In this document: positions 26,442 to 35,929 of the stretch, piece by piece | Position numbering within the stretch: position 1 is the first letter of the stretch | How the letters are laid out: every line of letters starts with the position of its first letter | NCBI RefSeq assembly: GCF_000210895.1 | Contig: NC_015964.1 | Location: 372,001 to 436,000 of the forward strand | Reading direction: 5' to 3' | From: Haemophilus parainfluenzae T3T1 | Lineage (GTDB): Bacteria; Pseudomonadota; Gammaproteobacteria; Enterobacterales; Pasteurellaceae | DNA length: 64,000 nt | Program-made: the position numbers and the translations under genes | Notes under the pieces: generated by a model | Seen by the model: only the letters and a program-made list of their open reading frames with translations | What the model was told of the DNA's origin: nothing | The model's database searches: none

Positions 26442-27887
26442 TTATACTTCGTGAATAATTCGATATACCCAGTTTTCTAGCGGATCATTTAAACGTTTCA
26501 TTTCTTGACGCATTTCTTCTAGCATCTCTTTTTTGACTGCTTCATATTCTGGCTTATAGAACAAATTATGCATTTCAGCCGGATCATTTTTCACATCATA
26601 AAGCTCGCAAATGTCCGAAGCATTAAACACTAATTTATAGTCTTTACGGTGCCACATGCGTTGTTCAAAATAAACGAAATGCCCTGCTAACTGTGCCAAT
26701 ATCCCTTTGCGTTGATTATCTTGATGTTGACGAACAATCGGCAAAATACTTTCCCCTTCAAAGGCAGAAGGAATCGGCTGATTAGCCAAATCATAAACAG
26801 TAGAGGTTAAATCATGCAAATAGACGAGGTTATCATCTTGTTGATTAACACGATTTGAATTCGGGTCTTTGATAATCATCGGAATGTTGTAAGTGGTATC
26901 AAACATGAACTCCCCTTTCTCAATCATTCGATGAGCGCCCATCGCATCCCCATGGTCAGCGGTTGCCACAATAAAAGTGCGGTCATAAATACCGTTGTTT
27001 TCTAAAAAAGTAAACAACTCGCCAATTGCATCATCAATCAAGGTGATATAACCCCAGAATTTTGTGATCACTTCTTTCCAATGATCTTCACTCGCTTCCC
27101 ACATCCCCCACATTTTAGAGATGGTACGATAATGTCCTGGTTTTCCTTCTAGCGGTTTGAAGAAACTTTCATCTAGTACCACATCTTCTTTTCGATACAT
27201 GGAATAATAAGGTTCTGGCACAATACAAGGCGTATGCGGCCCCCAGAAATTAATCCATGTGAAGAACGGTTTGTTTTCAGCAAGTGATTCACTAATATAG
27301 CTTTTCGCTTCATCAATAATGAAATACGGGATGGTTTGTTCTTTTGTGCCAGAAAGCAAACCACAAAGCTCTTGTACACGCAAATGTGGGTTATCCCCAA
27401 AATAAGCACGACTCACTTCTGGAATCTCATAACCTTTTTCATCTAACCATTCTTTATAACGATTGGAATGTGTCGGCGGTTGGTTGAACACTAAATTTTT
27501 ATACACGCCACTGCCCGGATAACCATAGCCGTCAAAGTTATGCCCTTTGATACCATAATCTTCCGGTACGGATTTTGTACCCACGTGCCATTTCCCCACA
27601 ACATAGGTGTTATAGCCGTCTAGTTTACCGATATTCGGTGCAGCTTCGCTCACTTCACCTGTACCGCCTTTTTCACCATTACGAATGATGCCATGGGTAG
27701 ATGGCATTAAACCGGTAAAGAGTGAAGTCCGTGCGGGCCCACAAACGGAAGCGGGCGTAAAAGCATTATTAAAACGTACGCCATCTTTCGCTAGACGGTC
27801 AATATTCGGGGTTTTAACGATCTGGTGACCATAAGCCCCCAACATATCTTTACGCACTTGGTCGAGTAAAATATAGATAATGTTCAT
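26442..27887 (-). CDS. Sulfatase, cysteine type (cytoplasmic)
   Basis: A 481-residue arylsulfatase-family hydrolase. The formylglycine signature C-X-P-X-R is CGPAR with the modifiable Cys at residue 49, followed by 'TSLFTGLMPSTHG'; 'VGKWHVG' near 100 and 'VATADHGDAMGAH' near 310 are other active-site parts. There is no signal peptide, so it should act in the cytoplasm on an imported sulfated compound. ATG 27887 follows AAGGAT. Neighbours supply the importer, maturase and a regulator; the sulfate ester substrate (sugar or other) is unknown. Confidence 0.92.
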   Translation of the reverse strand: MNIIYILLDQVRKDMLGAYGHQIVKTPNIDRLAKDGVRFNNAFTPASVCGPARTSLFTGLMPSTHGIIRNGEKGGTGEVSEAAPNIGKLDGYNTYVVGKWHVGTKSVPEDYGIKGHNFDGYGYPGSGVYKNLVFNQPPTHSNRYKEWLDEKGYEIPEVSRAYFGDNPHLRVQELCGLLSGTKEQTIPYFIIDEAKSYISESLAENKPFFTWINFWGPHTPCIVPEPYYSMYRKEDVVLDESFFKPLEGKPGHYRTISKMWGMWEASEDHWKEVITKFWGYITLIDDAIGELFTFLENNGIYDRTFIVATADHGDAMGAHRMIEKGEFMFDTTYNIPMIIKDPNSNRVNQQDDNLVYLHDLTSTVYDLANQPIPSAFEGESILPIVRQHQDNQRKGILAQLAGHFVYFEQRMWHRKDYKLVFNASDICELYDVKNDPAEMHNLFYKPEYEAVKKEMLEEMRQEMKRLNDPLENWVYRIIHEV

Positions 27888-27936
27888 ACACAATCCTTAT
27901 CTATTTTAAGGGCGTACGTGATGTACGCCCGACTGC

Positions 27937-29649
27937 TTAATGTTGGTTAGAAAGATGTAATTGATGTTCTGTTTTTTCATTTTTTGGTCTAAAGACAATC
28001 AACACAATGAGTTGTAACACCGCATACACTTCCAACACTAACATTGGATTGCCATCTGGAGAAGCAAGACCAACAGGTGATAAGAAAGTATAAAGCGCGA
28101 TTAAACCAAGAATCAATGAAACAGACGTCACTTTAATGTATTTCCAATTGGTTAAGTCTACATCGCCTTTATTGATGGTATTTTCCACATAAGGCTCACG
28201 TTTTAAGAATTGACCTAAAATCAACATCAAGACAACATCAAATACGAATAATCCGCCCATGACATACACGAAATTGATTTTCACCTTGAACACCCAAACA
28301 ATACTGAAATAAAGTACCACGTGTACAAGTAAGGCTATACGTGCAGCCAAGCCAGAAACTGTTTTATTAAATAAACCCACAGCAAATAACGCCACGATTG
28401 GAATATTCACAAAACCAGCAAAGCGTTTAGTGATTAAGAAAATACCATCTGTACCGAACATCAAAAGTGGGCCAATAATCATGGTCACAATCGCCATAAT
28501 GGTAGAGACTTTTTTCGCATAGACGATCAATTCTTGATCGGTACGTTGTTTTTTACTGATAGATGGTAGTAAGTCTTTACAATAAATCGTCGCTGCAGAG
28601 TTTAAGAATGAGTTAAAGGTACTTAAAATTGCGCCGAAAAGTGCAGCAATAAAGAAGCCTTGTAATGCAGTCGGCATCACTTTATTAACCAACAATGGAT
28701 AAGAGGTATCAATTGGATTTAAGCCTTCGCCTAGAATATGGAAACTCAATAAACCCGGTAAATTAAGAATAATCGGTAATGTGAGTAAGAAAAGCGCTGC
28801 AATTAAAATCCCTTTTTGACCCGATGCTAAATCCTTCGCTCCTAAACAACGTTGTACGATAGCCTGGTTCGTTGTCCAATAGAAGAAGTGAACAACCATA
28901 ATACCGGTAAAAATTGTTGGCCAAGGGGTAGAGTCGGTTGAACTACCAATAGCGTTCCATTTTTCAACGTGGGTGGTAGTGATGATATTCAACCCTTCTG
29001 AAATACTGCCATTACCTAAATAAAGTAACGCAAATACAGGTACAAGCAAAGCACCAATCACTAAGATCACGGCATTGATGGTATCGGAAACCGCTACCGC
29101 TTTTAACCCGCCAAAAATCGCATAAATCGCACCGACTACACCGATAGCAATCACGGTATAAACAATTGCTTGAGCGTAGCTTAATCCAAAGATCGTTTCT
29201 AGATTGAAGATTTTGTTAAAGGCAATTGCCCCAGTATAAAGTGCGGTCGGAATAACGATTAAAAGATAGAAGACTAAGAATAACCCTGACATAATCAAAC
29301 GAGTTTGACGGTCAAAGCGATTTTCAAAGAATTCAGGAATGGTGGTATAACCGTTACGCAAATATTTCGGCAACATATAAAGCGCCAAGAAACAAAGCGG
29401 AATCACCGTTGGCACTGTCCACGCAATAATAGAAAAGTTGTTTTGATAAGAATTGGCATTCACCCCAATCAATTGCTCAGTAGAAAGTGAAGTTAACACC
29501 ATTGAGCAACCAATCACAATACCGCTTAATCCTCGTCCCGCTAAGAAATAACCTTTCGAGGTGGTTAAATCATCGTTTTTAGTACGTAGCCATGAAATAT
29601 AGGCCACTAAAGCCGTTACGATGAGGAAACTCAAAACCGTTAATAGCAT
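27937..29649 (-). CDS. Sodium:solute symporter (SSS family) of the sulfatase operon
   Basis: A 570-residue transporter with about 14 membrane helices, of the SglT/YidK-like branch. Visible stretches are '[16 protein letters not shown]', '[16 protein letters not shown]' and '[18 protein letters not shown]', the Na+-site region. ATG 29649 is chosen because AAGGAGGA precedes it. As first gene of the leftward operon, it probably brings the sulfated substrate of the downstream sulfatase into the cell with Na+. It is divergent from the TauE/SafE gene. Confidence 0.88.
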   Translation of the reverse strand: MLLTVLSFLIVTALVAYISWLRTKNDDLTTSKGYFLAGRGLSGIVIGCSMVLTSLSTEQLIGVNANSYQNNFSIIAWTVPTVIPLCFLALYMLPKYLRNGYTTIPEFFENRFDRQTRLIMSGLFLVFYLLIVIPTALYTGAIAFNKIFNLETIFGLSYAQAIVYTVIAIGVVGAIYAIFGGLKAVAVSDTINAVILVIGALLVPVFALLYLGNGSISEGLNIITTTHVEKWNAIGSSTDSTPWPTIFTGIMVVHFFYWTTNQAIVQRCLGAKDLASGQKGILIAALFLLTLPIILNLPGLLSFHILGEGLNPIDTSYPLLVNKVMPTALQGFFIAALFGAILSTFNSFLNSAATIYCKDLLPSISKKQRTDQELIVYAKKVSTIMAIVTMIIGPLLMFGTDGIFLITKRFAGFVNIPIVALFAVGLFNKTVSGLAARIALLVHVVLYFSIVWVFKVKINFVYVMGGLFVFDVVLMLILGQFLKREPYVENTINKGDVDLTNWKYIKVTSVSLILGLIALYTFLSPVGLASPDGNPMLVLEVYAVLQLIVLIVFRPKNEKTEHQLHLSNQH

Positions 29650-29739
29650 ACGCTCCTCCTTGTAGAAGCCAATATTAAATTCCATTTATAGACTACTGCT
29701 CAGTTTGTAAAGAGCATATGATAATTGTCATAGTGATTG

Positions 29740-29755
29740 TGTGAGAGGGATCACA
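29740..29755. promoter_or_regulatory. CRP-type operator in the divergent sulfatase/TauE promoter region
   Basis: TGTGA-GAGGGA-TCACA is a perfect match to the CRP half-sites TGTGA-N6-TCACA, lying midway between the two divergent genes, 91 bases before the symporter start. It could be bound by CRP or by the local Crp/Fnr-type regulator. Confidence 0.7.
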
Positions 29756-29787
29756 AATTTAAAATAAAGTCTGTTTTTATAGATAAT

Positions 29788-29803
29788 TATGAGCAAGATC
29801 ATA
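29788..29803. promoter_or_regulatory. Second Crp/Fnr-like palindrome in the same intergenic region
   Basis: TATGA-GCAAGA-TCATA has the same 5-6-5 architecture as the neighbouring CRP site but altered half-sites, and lies 60 bases before the TauE/SafE start. It may be the target of the operon's own regulator. Confidence 0.4.
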
Positions 29804-29862
29804 AATTATTTATTTATCCAAAAGAATAATAATGCCGTACTCCCACACAAAAGGAGTTTGAA

Positions 29863-30657
29863 ATGAGCTTAGAGTTAATTCTTATTTTGATTTTATGTGG
29901 TGTCATGACGAATATCATGTCGGCCATTTTTGGTATTGGTGGCGGTGTATTGATGGTGCCTATTCTCTACACTTTATTCCCACAATTTCCTTTACAAATG
30001 ATTGCTGCAACATCGTTGACGATTGTCATGGGATCATCCTTTATTAACTTGATTTATTTCTACAAACAAAAAGTATCAATTAATTACAAAGCGATGCTCA
30101 TTTGGTCTGTGGGTATGATTATTGGTGTGCAGCTAGGATTTGAATTAAGTTTTTACGTGCCAGATATTGCCATTATCAGCGTGTTTGTTATCACACTTTC
30201 ACTATTAGCGATTCGTACTATTTTTAGTAAAGAAAGTGCAACGAGCCAGCAAACGACAACAGATGAAACCATAAAAGGAATGGGCCTTTCAACTTTTGGA
30301 GGATTTATTGCCGGTATGACGGGTATTGGAGGAGGCTCTATCATGGCGCCTTTAATTGGTCAGCTAAAATCCGTTAAAGCCCATCAAATTGCTCCTTATA
30401 CCAATGCAATGATGTTTATTGGTGGGTTAGGCAGTCTTTATGGCTATCTTTCAAAAAACTCACCTCATCACTTTGGTTGGCAAATCGGTTACGTAAATTT
30501 TTCGATCGTGATTATTGTCGTACTCAGTGCTTTTGTGACCGGATTTTTATCGATGAAAATTCGAGGTAAATTATCACCGCAATTAGTCAAAAAACTATTA
30601 GGCATTATTTTATTGATGATCAGTGCCTATATGTTACTTATCCATGCTATAAAATAA
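29863..30657 (+). CDS. TauE/SafE-family anion (sulfite) exporter
   Basis: A 264-residue inner-membrane protein with about eight helices in two homologous halves, each carrying a glycine-rich start ('GIGGGVLMVPILYTLFP' near residue 25 and 'GMTGIGGGSIMAPLIG' near 150). The family exports sulfite, sulfoacetate or related anions. Placed divergently from a sulfatase operon and sharing its regulatory region, it is a good candidate for removing the released sulfur anion. The exact ion is inferred, not shown. A terminator follows. Confidence 0.88.
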   Translation: MSLELILILILCGVMTNIMSAIFGIGGGVLMVPILYTLFPQFPLQMIAATSLTIVMGSSFINLIYFYKQKVSINYKAMLIWSVGMIIGVQLGFELSFYVPDIAIISVFVITLSLLAIRTIFSKESATSQQTTTDETIKGMGLSTFGGFIAGMTGIGGGSIMAPLIGQLKSVKAHQIAPYTNAMMFIGGLGSLYGYLSKNSPHHFGWQIGYVNFSIVIIVVLSAFVTGFLSMKIRGKLSPQLVKKLLGIILLMISAYMLLIHAIK

Positions 30658-30658
30658 A

Positions 30659-30688
30659 AAATGGCAGAGAAAACGCCCTCTGCCATTT
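30659..30688. terminator. Terminator between the TauE/SafE gene and mazG
   Basis: AAATGGCAGAG (30659-30669) pairs with CTCTGCCATTT (30678-30688) between two convergent genes; A and T runs flank it. Confidence 0.85.
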
Positions 30689-30691
30689 GAA

Positions 30692-31480
30692 TTATCTTTC
30701 TTCTCTTTTCACTTCATCCCACAAGATATCCATTTCAATTAAAGAAAGATCTTTAACTGATGAACCTCGCTCCTGTGCTTTTTCTTCTACTTTACGAAAA
30801 CGTTGTTCAAATTTATTATTCGCCTTACGCAAAGCCTCTTCTGCATTGCATTTGAGATGACGAGACAAATTGACTGTTGCAAAAAATAAATCCCCGATTT
30901 CCTCTTCTATTTTTTCTTGATTACGAGGAGTTTGATTGATTTCATCCCTAACCTCTTGCAATTCTTCTTCAACTTTTGCTAATACAGGTTCAACGTCATC
31001 CCAATCAAACCCAATCTTTGAACATTGTTTTTGCATTTTTTGTGCTCTTAACAATGCAGGAAAAGCATTCGGAATATCATCTAAAATAGAACGTTTTTCT
31101 TGAACTGATTTCTCTTGGGCTTTAATACTATTCCAACTGGCTAATGCCTCTTCTTCATTTCCAGCTGTTGCATCACCAAATACATGAGGATGACGACGCA
31201 CAATCTTTTTAGAAATATCATTAAGAACATCATCAAATGTGAAATAACCATCTTCAGAAGCAAGCTGACTGAAAAATACAACCTGTAATAAAAGATCGCC
31301 AAGCTCTTCTCTTAAATTAACAATATCTTTCTTTTGGATAGCATCAATGACTTCATAAGTTTCTTCGGTTAAACAAGGAATCATTGATTCATAATTTTGT
31401 TTAAGATCCCAAGGACAACCGCCGTTAGGATTACGTAATTGTGCAATTAATTGGATAAAATCTTGAATGGAGTAATGCAT
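30692..31480 (-). CDS. mazG: Nucleoside triphosphate pyrophosphohydrolase MazG
   Basis: A 262-residue cytoplasmic enzyme with two MazG domains (about residues 10-110 and 140-235), each showing acidic Mg2+-binding helices: '[12 protein letters not shown]...[14 protein letters not shown]' in the first and '[18 protein letters not shown]' in the second. It hydrolyses NTPs to NMP and pyrophosphate and lowers damaged nucleotides and (p)ppGpp. Length is standard. Its start is about 100 bases from attL, so before phage entry it lay directly downstream of the tRNA-Trp end of an rRNA operon in the same direction. Confidence 0.95.
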   Translation of the reverse strand: MHYSIQDFIQLIAQLRNPNGGCPWDLKQNYESMIPCLTEETYEVIDAIQKKDIVNLREELGDLLLQVVFFSQLASEDGYFTFDDVLNDISKKIVRRHPHVFGDATAGNEEEALASWNSIKAQEKSVQEKRSILDDIPNAFPALLRAQKMQKQCSKIGFDWDDVEPVLAKVEEELQEVRDEINQTPRNQEKIEEEIGDLFFATVNLSRHLKCNAEEALRKANNKFEQRFRKVEEKAQERGSSVKDLSLIEMDILWDEVKREER

Positions 31481-31578
31481 AAGAATATCTCTGAAATACT
31501 AAAAGTACGATTAGTATAAAACGAATAGTAAAATAGACAATATTCTTAAAAAAATTAAAGATAATTTGATATGAAATG

Positions 31579-31624
31579 ATGGCAGGGGCGGAGAGGCTCG
31601 AACTCCCAACACCCGGTTTTGGAG
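31579..31624. repeat. attL: 46-bp copy of the tRNA-Trp 3' part
   Basis: These 46 bases are identical to 62388-62433 and correspond to the 3' half of tRNA-Trp, from the anticodon loop through CCA. Beyond it the two copies diverge. It is the left junction of the prophage and the original 3' end of the host tRNA gene, now without its 5' half. Confidence 0.95.
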
Positions 31625-32080
31625 TTATGCAAACTGTGAATAGTTGGCAGCCATTAAGAAAATAAATAACAAAAAATTCAATCAGTTATCCAATCAATCA
31701 AAATTTAATCACTTCCTAAATATTGGCACAAAGTTTATAGTCTTTGTCACAGCTAAGACACAATTTGGCACATCATTTTTATTGATATTTAAAGATCAAA
31801 TTTTCGCGGTTTTCTGCGTTGTTTTGCGTTGAAAGATCTGATTAAAAGGATCTAAAAGGTGGTAGATCTGAAAAGACTTTATAAAGGATCTAAATTTGCG
31901 TTGAAACACACACATTTACTGCGCAGGCGTGGCGAGGGTTTGACTGCGATTTTTCGTGCGTGCATTTGGGCGAAAGATCGGGTTGAAACAGGGCTTTAAA
32001 GTTTGTTTTATTGATTGATTTGATATAATAAATTGGGGAAATACTAATAATATACAAGACAAAAACTGTTACTTGCGCAA
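31625..32080. other. Non-coding left end of prophage; probable cos region and GATC cluster
   Basis: No credible gene was found here. Two TTGGCACA copies (31723-31730 and 31765-31772) could be integrase arm sites. GATC occurs at 31794, 31834, 31849, 31865 and 31887, often as AAAGGATCTAAA. The stretch GGCGTGGCGAGGG near 31926 resembles the GC-rich P2 cos sequence, and in P2 phages cos lies just outside gene Q, as here. The cos call is an inference from position and weak resemblance. Confidence 0.4.
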
Positions 32081-32104
32081 TAAAAAACCCGCATTTCTGC
32101 GGGC
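32081..32104 (-). terminator. Terminator of the P-Q operon
   Basis: CCCGCA (32088-32093) pairs with TGCGGG (32098-32103); on the minus strand a run of six T follows. It lies just after the portal gene stop. Confidence 0.85.
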
Positions 32105-32122
32105 TGTTAATTTTGAAAGGAT

Positions 32123-33133
32123 CTATTGCAGCAATTTGTATTCGGAGAACGTAATCACTTCTTCCCCTACCCAACTATTAATCTCTTTCAAGCGTTCTTG
32201 CAGTGGGATAATCTCATTGATAAAAAATACTCGCGTTGCTTTCTCTACATCACCAAAACCGCCTGTGTTATTAGGCACAATTCCCATTAGTTGCGGTGGT
32301 ACACGGTGGGCCGCTAATACATCATCACGACTTGCATTTTTAATATTTAAGAAGTCATCTTTTGCCACTGCATCAGACAATGGGATAACTTGCATCCCGT
32401 CTTTCTTCCCGTTTGGGATATAAACAAACAAATTCTTAAAGTTTCCTGTGCCTTTTGTTTGGCGGATTTGTGTTTTGATTGATTCGATGTCGTCTTTGTT
32501 TTGTGTTGGGTCAGTCATGTAAATAATCGACCCCGCATGCGCACCGTTCAAATAATATTTGCGACGGAATAATGTCGCGCTTTCATTTAAGAAAGCCGAT
32601 TGTAAAGCGGCTAAATATTCCGGCACGCCGTAAATCTCTTGGTTCACATCAGGATTGATCAGATTAAACACTGCATCTTTCAGGAATTCGTATTCATCAA
32701 ATCCATTCACAATCTGATAAAAAATACCTTTCTTCACGCCAACGCGCATATATTTTGCAAGGGGCGATTTCAACGCAATCACTTTGCCGAATGTGTTTTC
32801 AACTTTTTCAAGGTAAGCATTACCAAACACCAAATAATCTTGCACCAGTTTTTCTAACTGTGTGCGTGGTAAAAGTGCGGTCGTTTTACAGGTAGAAAGC
32901 AAGATGTTTTTCTTCACGGTGATCGCACTGTTATGATGTGCCGATGCATTTAAGGCTTTGGCAAGATAACTTAAATTAATCGGCGGGTTGTAATATTTCT
33001 CATACATCAACACGCTTTCGAAATAATTCAAGACTTCTGTACGGTCAAGCACGGGAATAGGTTCACCAAAGCTAAACGCCTGTGCTTGATTCCCCGTAGA
33101 AAGTGCGGTTGATTTTTTTGATTTTTTACTCAT
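32123..33133 (-). CDS. Q: Phage portal protein (P2 gpQ-like)
   Basis: A 336-residue portal protein, close to the 344 residues of P2 gpQ. Typical stretches are 'SFGEPIPVLDRTEVLNYFES' at the N-terminus, 'YYLNGAHAGSIIYMTDPTQ' near residue 200 and 'VPPQLMGIVPNNTGGFGD' near 270. It forms the dodecameric ring through which DNA enters the capsid. It starts nine bases after the terminase gene, both leftward, while the other late genes run rightward, exactly as in P2. Confidence 0.94.
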   Translation of the reverse strand: MSKKSKKSTALSTGNQAQAFSFGEPIPVLDRTEVLNYFESVLMYEKYYNPPINLSYLAKALNASAHHNSAITVKKNILLSTCKTTALLPRTQLEKLVQDYLVFGNAYLEKVENTFGKVIALKSPLAKYMRVGVKKGIFYQIVNGFDEYEFLKDAVFNLINPDVNQEIYGVPEYLAALQSAFLNESATLFRRKYYLNGAHAGSIIYMTDPTQNKDDIESIKTQIRQTKGTGNFKNLFVYIPNGKKDGMQVIPLSDAVAKDDFLNIKNASRDDVLAAHRVPPQLMGIVPNNTGGFGDVEKATRVFFINEIIPLQERLKEINSWVGEEVITFSEYKLLQ

Positions 33134-33142
33134 TTGGTAATC

Positions 33143-34918
33143 CTATTCAAAAGTGAAAATAGTTGATCGGTTACTTGACACATCGCCGTTTAAACCATAA
33201 GGCACATTTAAAATGCAGTTCATAATTGCCCATGATAAGTCGCCGTGGCTTGCATCTTCTGAACGGTCAGAAACATAAGTAATCTTCCCTGTTCCGGTAA
33301 TACGTTTTTTGACTGTCATAAAACTGGTGATGATTTCGTTACCATCAAATTTAAGGCGGCGTTTCTGAATTAAATTTTGTGTTTTTAATACCATCTCATT
33401 TTTTAAATCGGCGTTGTAATCAAGACCGATTGCCATTGGATAGAATTTTTTCACTTCTTGGAATACGCCAGAACCCATCCCCGTTTTATCAATCACAATG
33501 CGGGTGACATTGTAATCATCACAGAAACTTTTAATTCTGCTCGCTTGTGCTTCATAATCCATGCCGTGAAATGTTTGCCAATGCAAAACACGATAATCAC
33601 CGCCTTCTACTTTAGGCGGGGCAATAATCGCCAACGCTGCACGGTCGCCAGTAAAGGCGGGGTCATAACCTAACCACACTTCACGATTACCAAATGGTCG
33701 TTGATAAAATGGCTTGTAATCGTGCCATTCTTCCAAGCTGTCCACTTGGCAAAGTTGCAAGTCGGCAAATTTAAAGGCGGAACTGTTATCATCAGCAAAC
33801 TGGCATAAAAACAACTGTTCAAATTCTTCTTTGCTGTTTTCTGCGATCAGGTCGTCAATGTTAAATAGATTGCACCCGCCTTCCATTGCATCATAAATGC
33901 TAACAATCTGCTTCCATTGGCGGTCGGCACAAAGTTTCCCGCTTTTTAAATTCTCGTGCGAAATGTCAATTTCAACTTTGTCCGCCTTGGCCCGATTTTT
34001 ATTAAATGCTTTCCCAGAGAAAAACGCATAAGCGGGATGTGCAATCGTGGTCGGCGTTGAAAAATACGTTTGGCGATACATCTTTTGCGCTGCCATACCT
34101 GATGCCACTTTCCGCATCACATCAAATTTAGGCACCCAAAACACTTCATCAAAATATAAATTGCCGTGATAAGATTGTGCCGTGGCAGAGTTCGTACCAA
34201 GAAAAATCAATTCTGCCCCATTTGGCAATTTGATAGTTTCGCCTTTTAAATCCACATCCGCGGTTTGCTTGGCATAGTTCACAATATAAGATCGGAACTG
34301 CAAAGCCTGTTTTTTACTGGCAGACAAAAAGATTTGATTGTGTCCAGTCGTCAATGCGTCAATAAAGGCTTCATGGGCGAAATAGTAAGTCGCCCCGATT
34401 TGTCGGCTTTTTAAAATATTTCTGATGCGGTTTTCTTTTGCTTTATGCCAAACACGCTGATAATTAAACATCCCATCAAGAAAGCCATTGATCAGTAATT
34501 CTTCTTGTTCCTGATCAATGGCGTTTTGTTCTGCTTTCTTCCGTTCGCCTTTGTTTCGATTAGCAAGTTTCGGATTTAAATCCACTTCATTGCCATCACC
34601 GAAAGAATATTTTTTCACTCTCGCCATGCGTTCCATTTGACGACCAAGCAAATCAATTTCTTTATAATCTGCCCCGCTTTTTTCTTCTTTGGCAATCAGC
34701 AAATTCAATCTTGTTTCAAGGGCTAATTCAACACGCCCAACGGGGGCGACATCATCCCATTTTTCGCGATCTTTCCAACTGGAAATCGTGGACGCAGCAA
34801 TATCAAGCTGACGAGCAATTTCAGCGATTTTATAACCGCTAAAATACATCTGTTGTGCTTTTCTTTTTATTTCCGCCGTTACATCGGGCGAAGCTTGATT
34901 AATAACTTGTTCGTCCAT
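33143..34918 (-). CDS. P: Terminase ATPase subunit (P2 gpP-like)
   Basis: A 591-residue large terminase subunit. An N-terminal helix-turn-helix ('KIAEIARQLDIAASTISSWK') lies at about residues 32-51. The deviant Walker A 'KSRQIGATYYFA' is near residue 170, Walker B 'LYFDEVFW' near 252, and the nuclease-domain acidic residue in 'LGYDPAFTGDRAALAI' near 418. It packages DNA into the prohead together with gpM. AAAGGA precedes the ATG at 34918. Transcription is divergent from gpO across a 168-base region containing a candidate activator site. Confidence 0.94.
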   Translation of the reverse strand: MDEQVINQASPDVTAEIKRKAQQMYFSGYKIAEIARQLDIAASTISSWKDREKWDDVAPVGRVELALETRLNLLIAKEEKSGADYKEIDLLGRQMERMARVKKYSFGDGNEVDLNPKLANRNKGERKKAEQNAIDQEQEELLINGFLDGMFNYQRVWHKAKENRIRNILKSRQIGATYYFAHEAFIDALTTGHNQIFLSASKKQALQFRSYIVNYAKQTADVDLKGETIKLPNGAELIFLGTNSATAQSYHGNLYFDEVFWVPKFDVMRKVASGMAAQKMYRQTYFSTPTTIAHPAYAFFSGKAFNKNRAKADKVEIDISHENLKSGKLCADRQWKQIVSIYDAMEGGCNLFNIDDLIAENSKEEFEQLFLCQFADDNSSAFKFADLQLCQVDSLEEWHDYKPFYQRPFGNREVWLGYDPAFTGDRAALAIIAPPKVEGGDYRVLHWQTFHGMDYEAQASRIKSFCDDYNVTRIVIDKTGMGSGVFQEVKKFYPMAIGLDYNADLKNEMVLKTQNLIQKRRLKFDGNEIITSFMTVKKRITGTGKITYVSDRSEDASHGDLSWAIMNCILNVPYGLNGDVSSNRSTIFTFE

Positions 34919-34984
34919 TCATCATCCTTTCAATTTACAACCGCATAATAGAAAGGGGCTTGCCGTTAGTCTTTACAGCTCACC

Positions 34985-35003
34985 TGTGAACAGAAAAGCA
35001 ACA
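34985..35003. promoter_or_regulatory. Candidate Ogr-type activator site for divergent P and O late promoters
   Basis: The 19-mer TGTGAACAGAAAAGCAACA has TGT-N13-ACA symmetry. Its complement begins TGTT and ends TTCACA, like the sites before V (43609) and FI (48876). Its centre is 76 bases from the P start and 93 from the O start, similar to the other two, so one site could serve both directions. Confidence 0.5.
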
Positions 35004-35086
35004 AAAACAACCCATAGACCGCAAAAATTAAACCTTTCAGAATAATGGCAATCTTTGAGCCAAACCAACCACAGAAAGGACAACCA

Positions 35087-35908
35087 ATGGCAAAAAAATC
35101 TAAATGGGTCGTTGTCGCAACCGAAGGTGCAACAACTGACGGTCGCACAATTCAGCGCAACTGGATTGAAGAAATGGCCGAAAGTTACGATCCAAAAAAC
35201 ACCTACGGCGCACGCATCAACCTTGACCACATCAAATTTTCTGTCTATATCCCTGAACTTGCCAATGCTCACTGCTTTGGTGACGTCTTAGCCGTGAAAG
35301 CAGAAGAACGTGAAGATGGCAAATTACAGCTTTTAGCCGAACTTCAACCAACTGATGCACTCATTGCCTTAAACCAAAAAGGACAAAAAGTTTACACGTC
35401 AGTGGAAATTGACACCAATTTTGCAGACACAGGCAAGGCATACTTAGTCGGTTTAGCCGTTACGGATAATCCGGCAAGCTTAGGCACAGAAATGTTAAGT
35501 TTCTCGCACAATGGCTTAAATGCACGCAAGTTAAAAGCAGATAACATCTTCTCAGCCGCCATTGAAACCGAATTAGATTTCGAAGGTTGGGATGGTTTAG
35601 ACCATCCATCAGTATTCACAAAAATCAAAGCGTTATTTGCGAAAAAAGAAAAATCGGATGATGAACGCTTTTCAGACCAATCCAGTGCAATTGAGCTTTT
35701 AGCCGCACAACAAAAAGAAATCTTAGAAAAATTGACCGCACTTCAAGGCGATTTTGCAAATCAACAAGCCGAAATTGAAGAAATGAAAGCGAGCAATGAA
35801 GAAATCCATGCCACGTTTGAAGAACTCAAACAAAAGCCGGCACAAGCCGAAAACCCCCGCCCATTAGTTTATGGTGAAGAACCTGAAACTGACGGCCGCT
35901 TCTTTTAA
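35087..35908 (+). CDS. O: Capsid scaffolding protein/protease (P2 gpO-like)
   Basis: A 273-residue scaffold with an N-terminal serine-protease domain (residues about 1-160; 'GARINLDHIKF' carries the likely catalytic His, and 'VGLAVTDNPASLGTEMLSFS' the Ser region) and a C-terminal coiled-coil scaffold ('LLAAQQKEILEKLTALQGDF'). In P2 it cleaves itself, gpN and gpQ during head assembly. Start 35087 (MAKKSKWVVV) follows GAAAGGA; an in-frame upstream ATG lacks that spacing. A USS lies inside at 35735-35743. Confidence 0.93.
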   Translation: MAKKSKWVVVATEGATTDGRTIQRNWIEEMAESYDPKNTYGARINLDHIKFSVYIPELANAHCFGDVLAVKAEEREDGKLQLLAELQPTDALIALNQKGQKVYTSVEIDTNFADTGKAYLVGLAVTDNPASLGTEMLSFSHNGLNARKLKADNIFSAAIETELDFEGWDGLDHPSVFTKIKALFAKKEKSDDERFSDQSSAIELLAAQQKEILEKLTALQGDFANQQAEIEEMKASNEEIHATFEELKQKPAQAENPRPLVYGEEPETDGRFF

Positions 35909-35929
35909 TTTATCTTAGGAAAAAACCAA

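Noticed and set aside
31579-31624. Possible second tRNA-Trp gene
   Set aside because: Only the 3' half is present, with no 5' acceptor or D arm; it is the attL repeat.
31644-32174. Small frames of 62 and 94 codons at the prophage left end
   Set aside because: No ribosome site and low-complexity composition; the longer one overlaps the portal gene end and its terminator.
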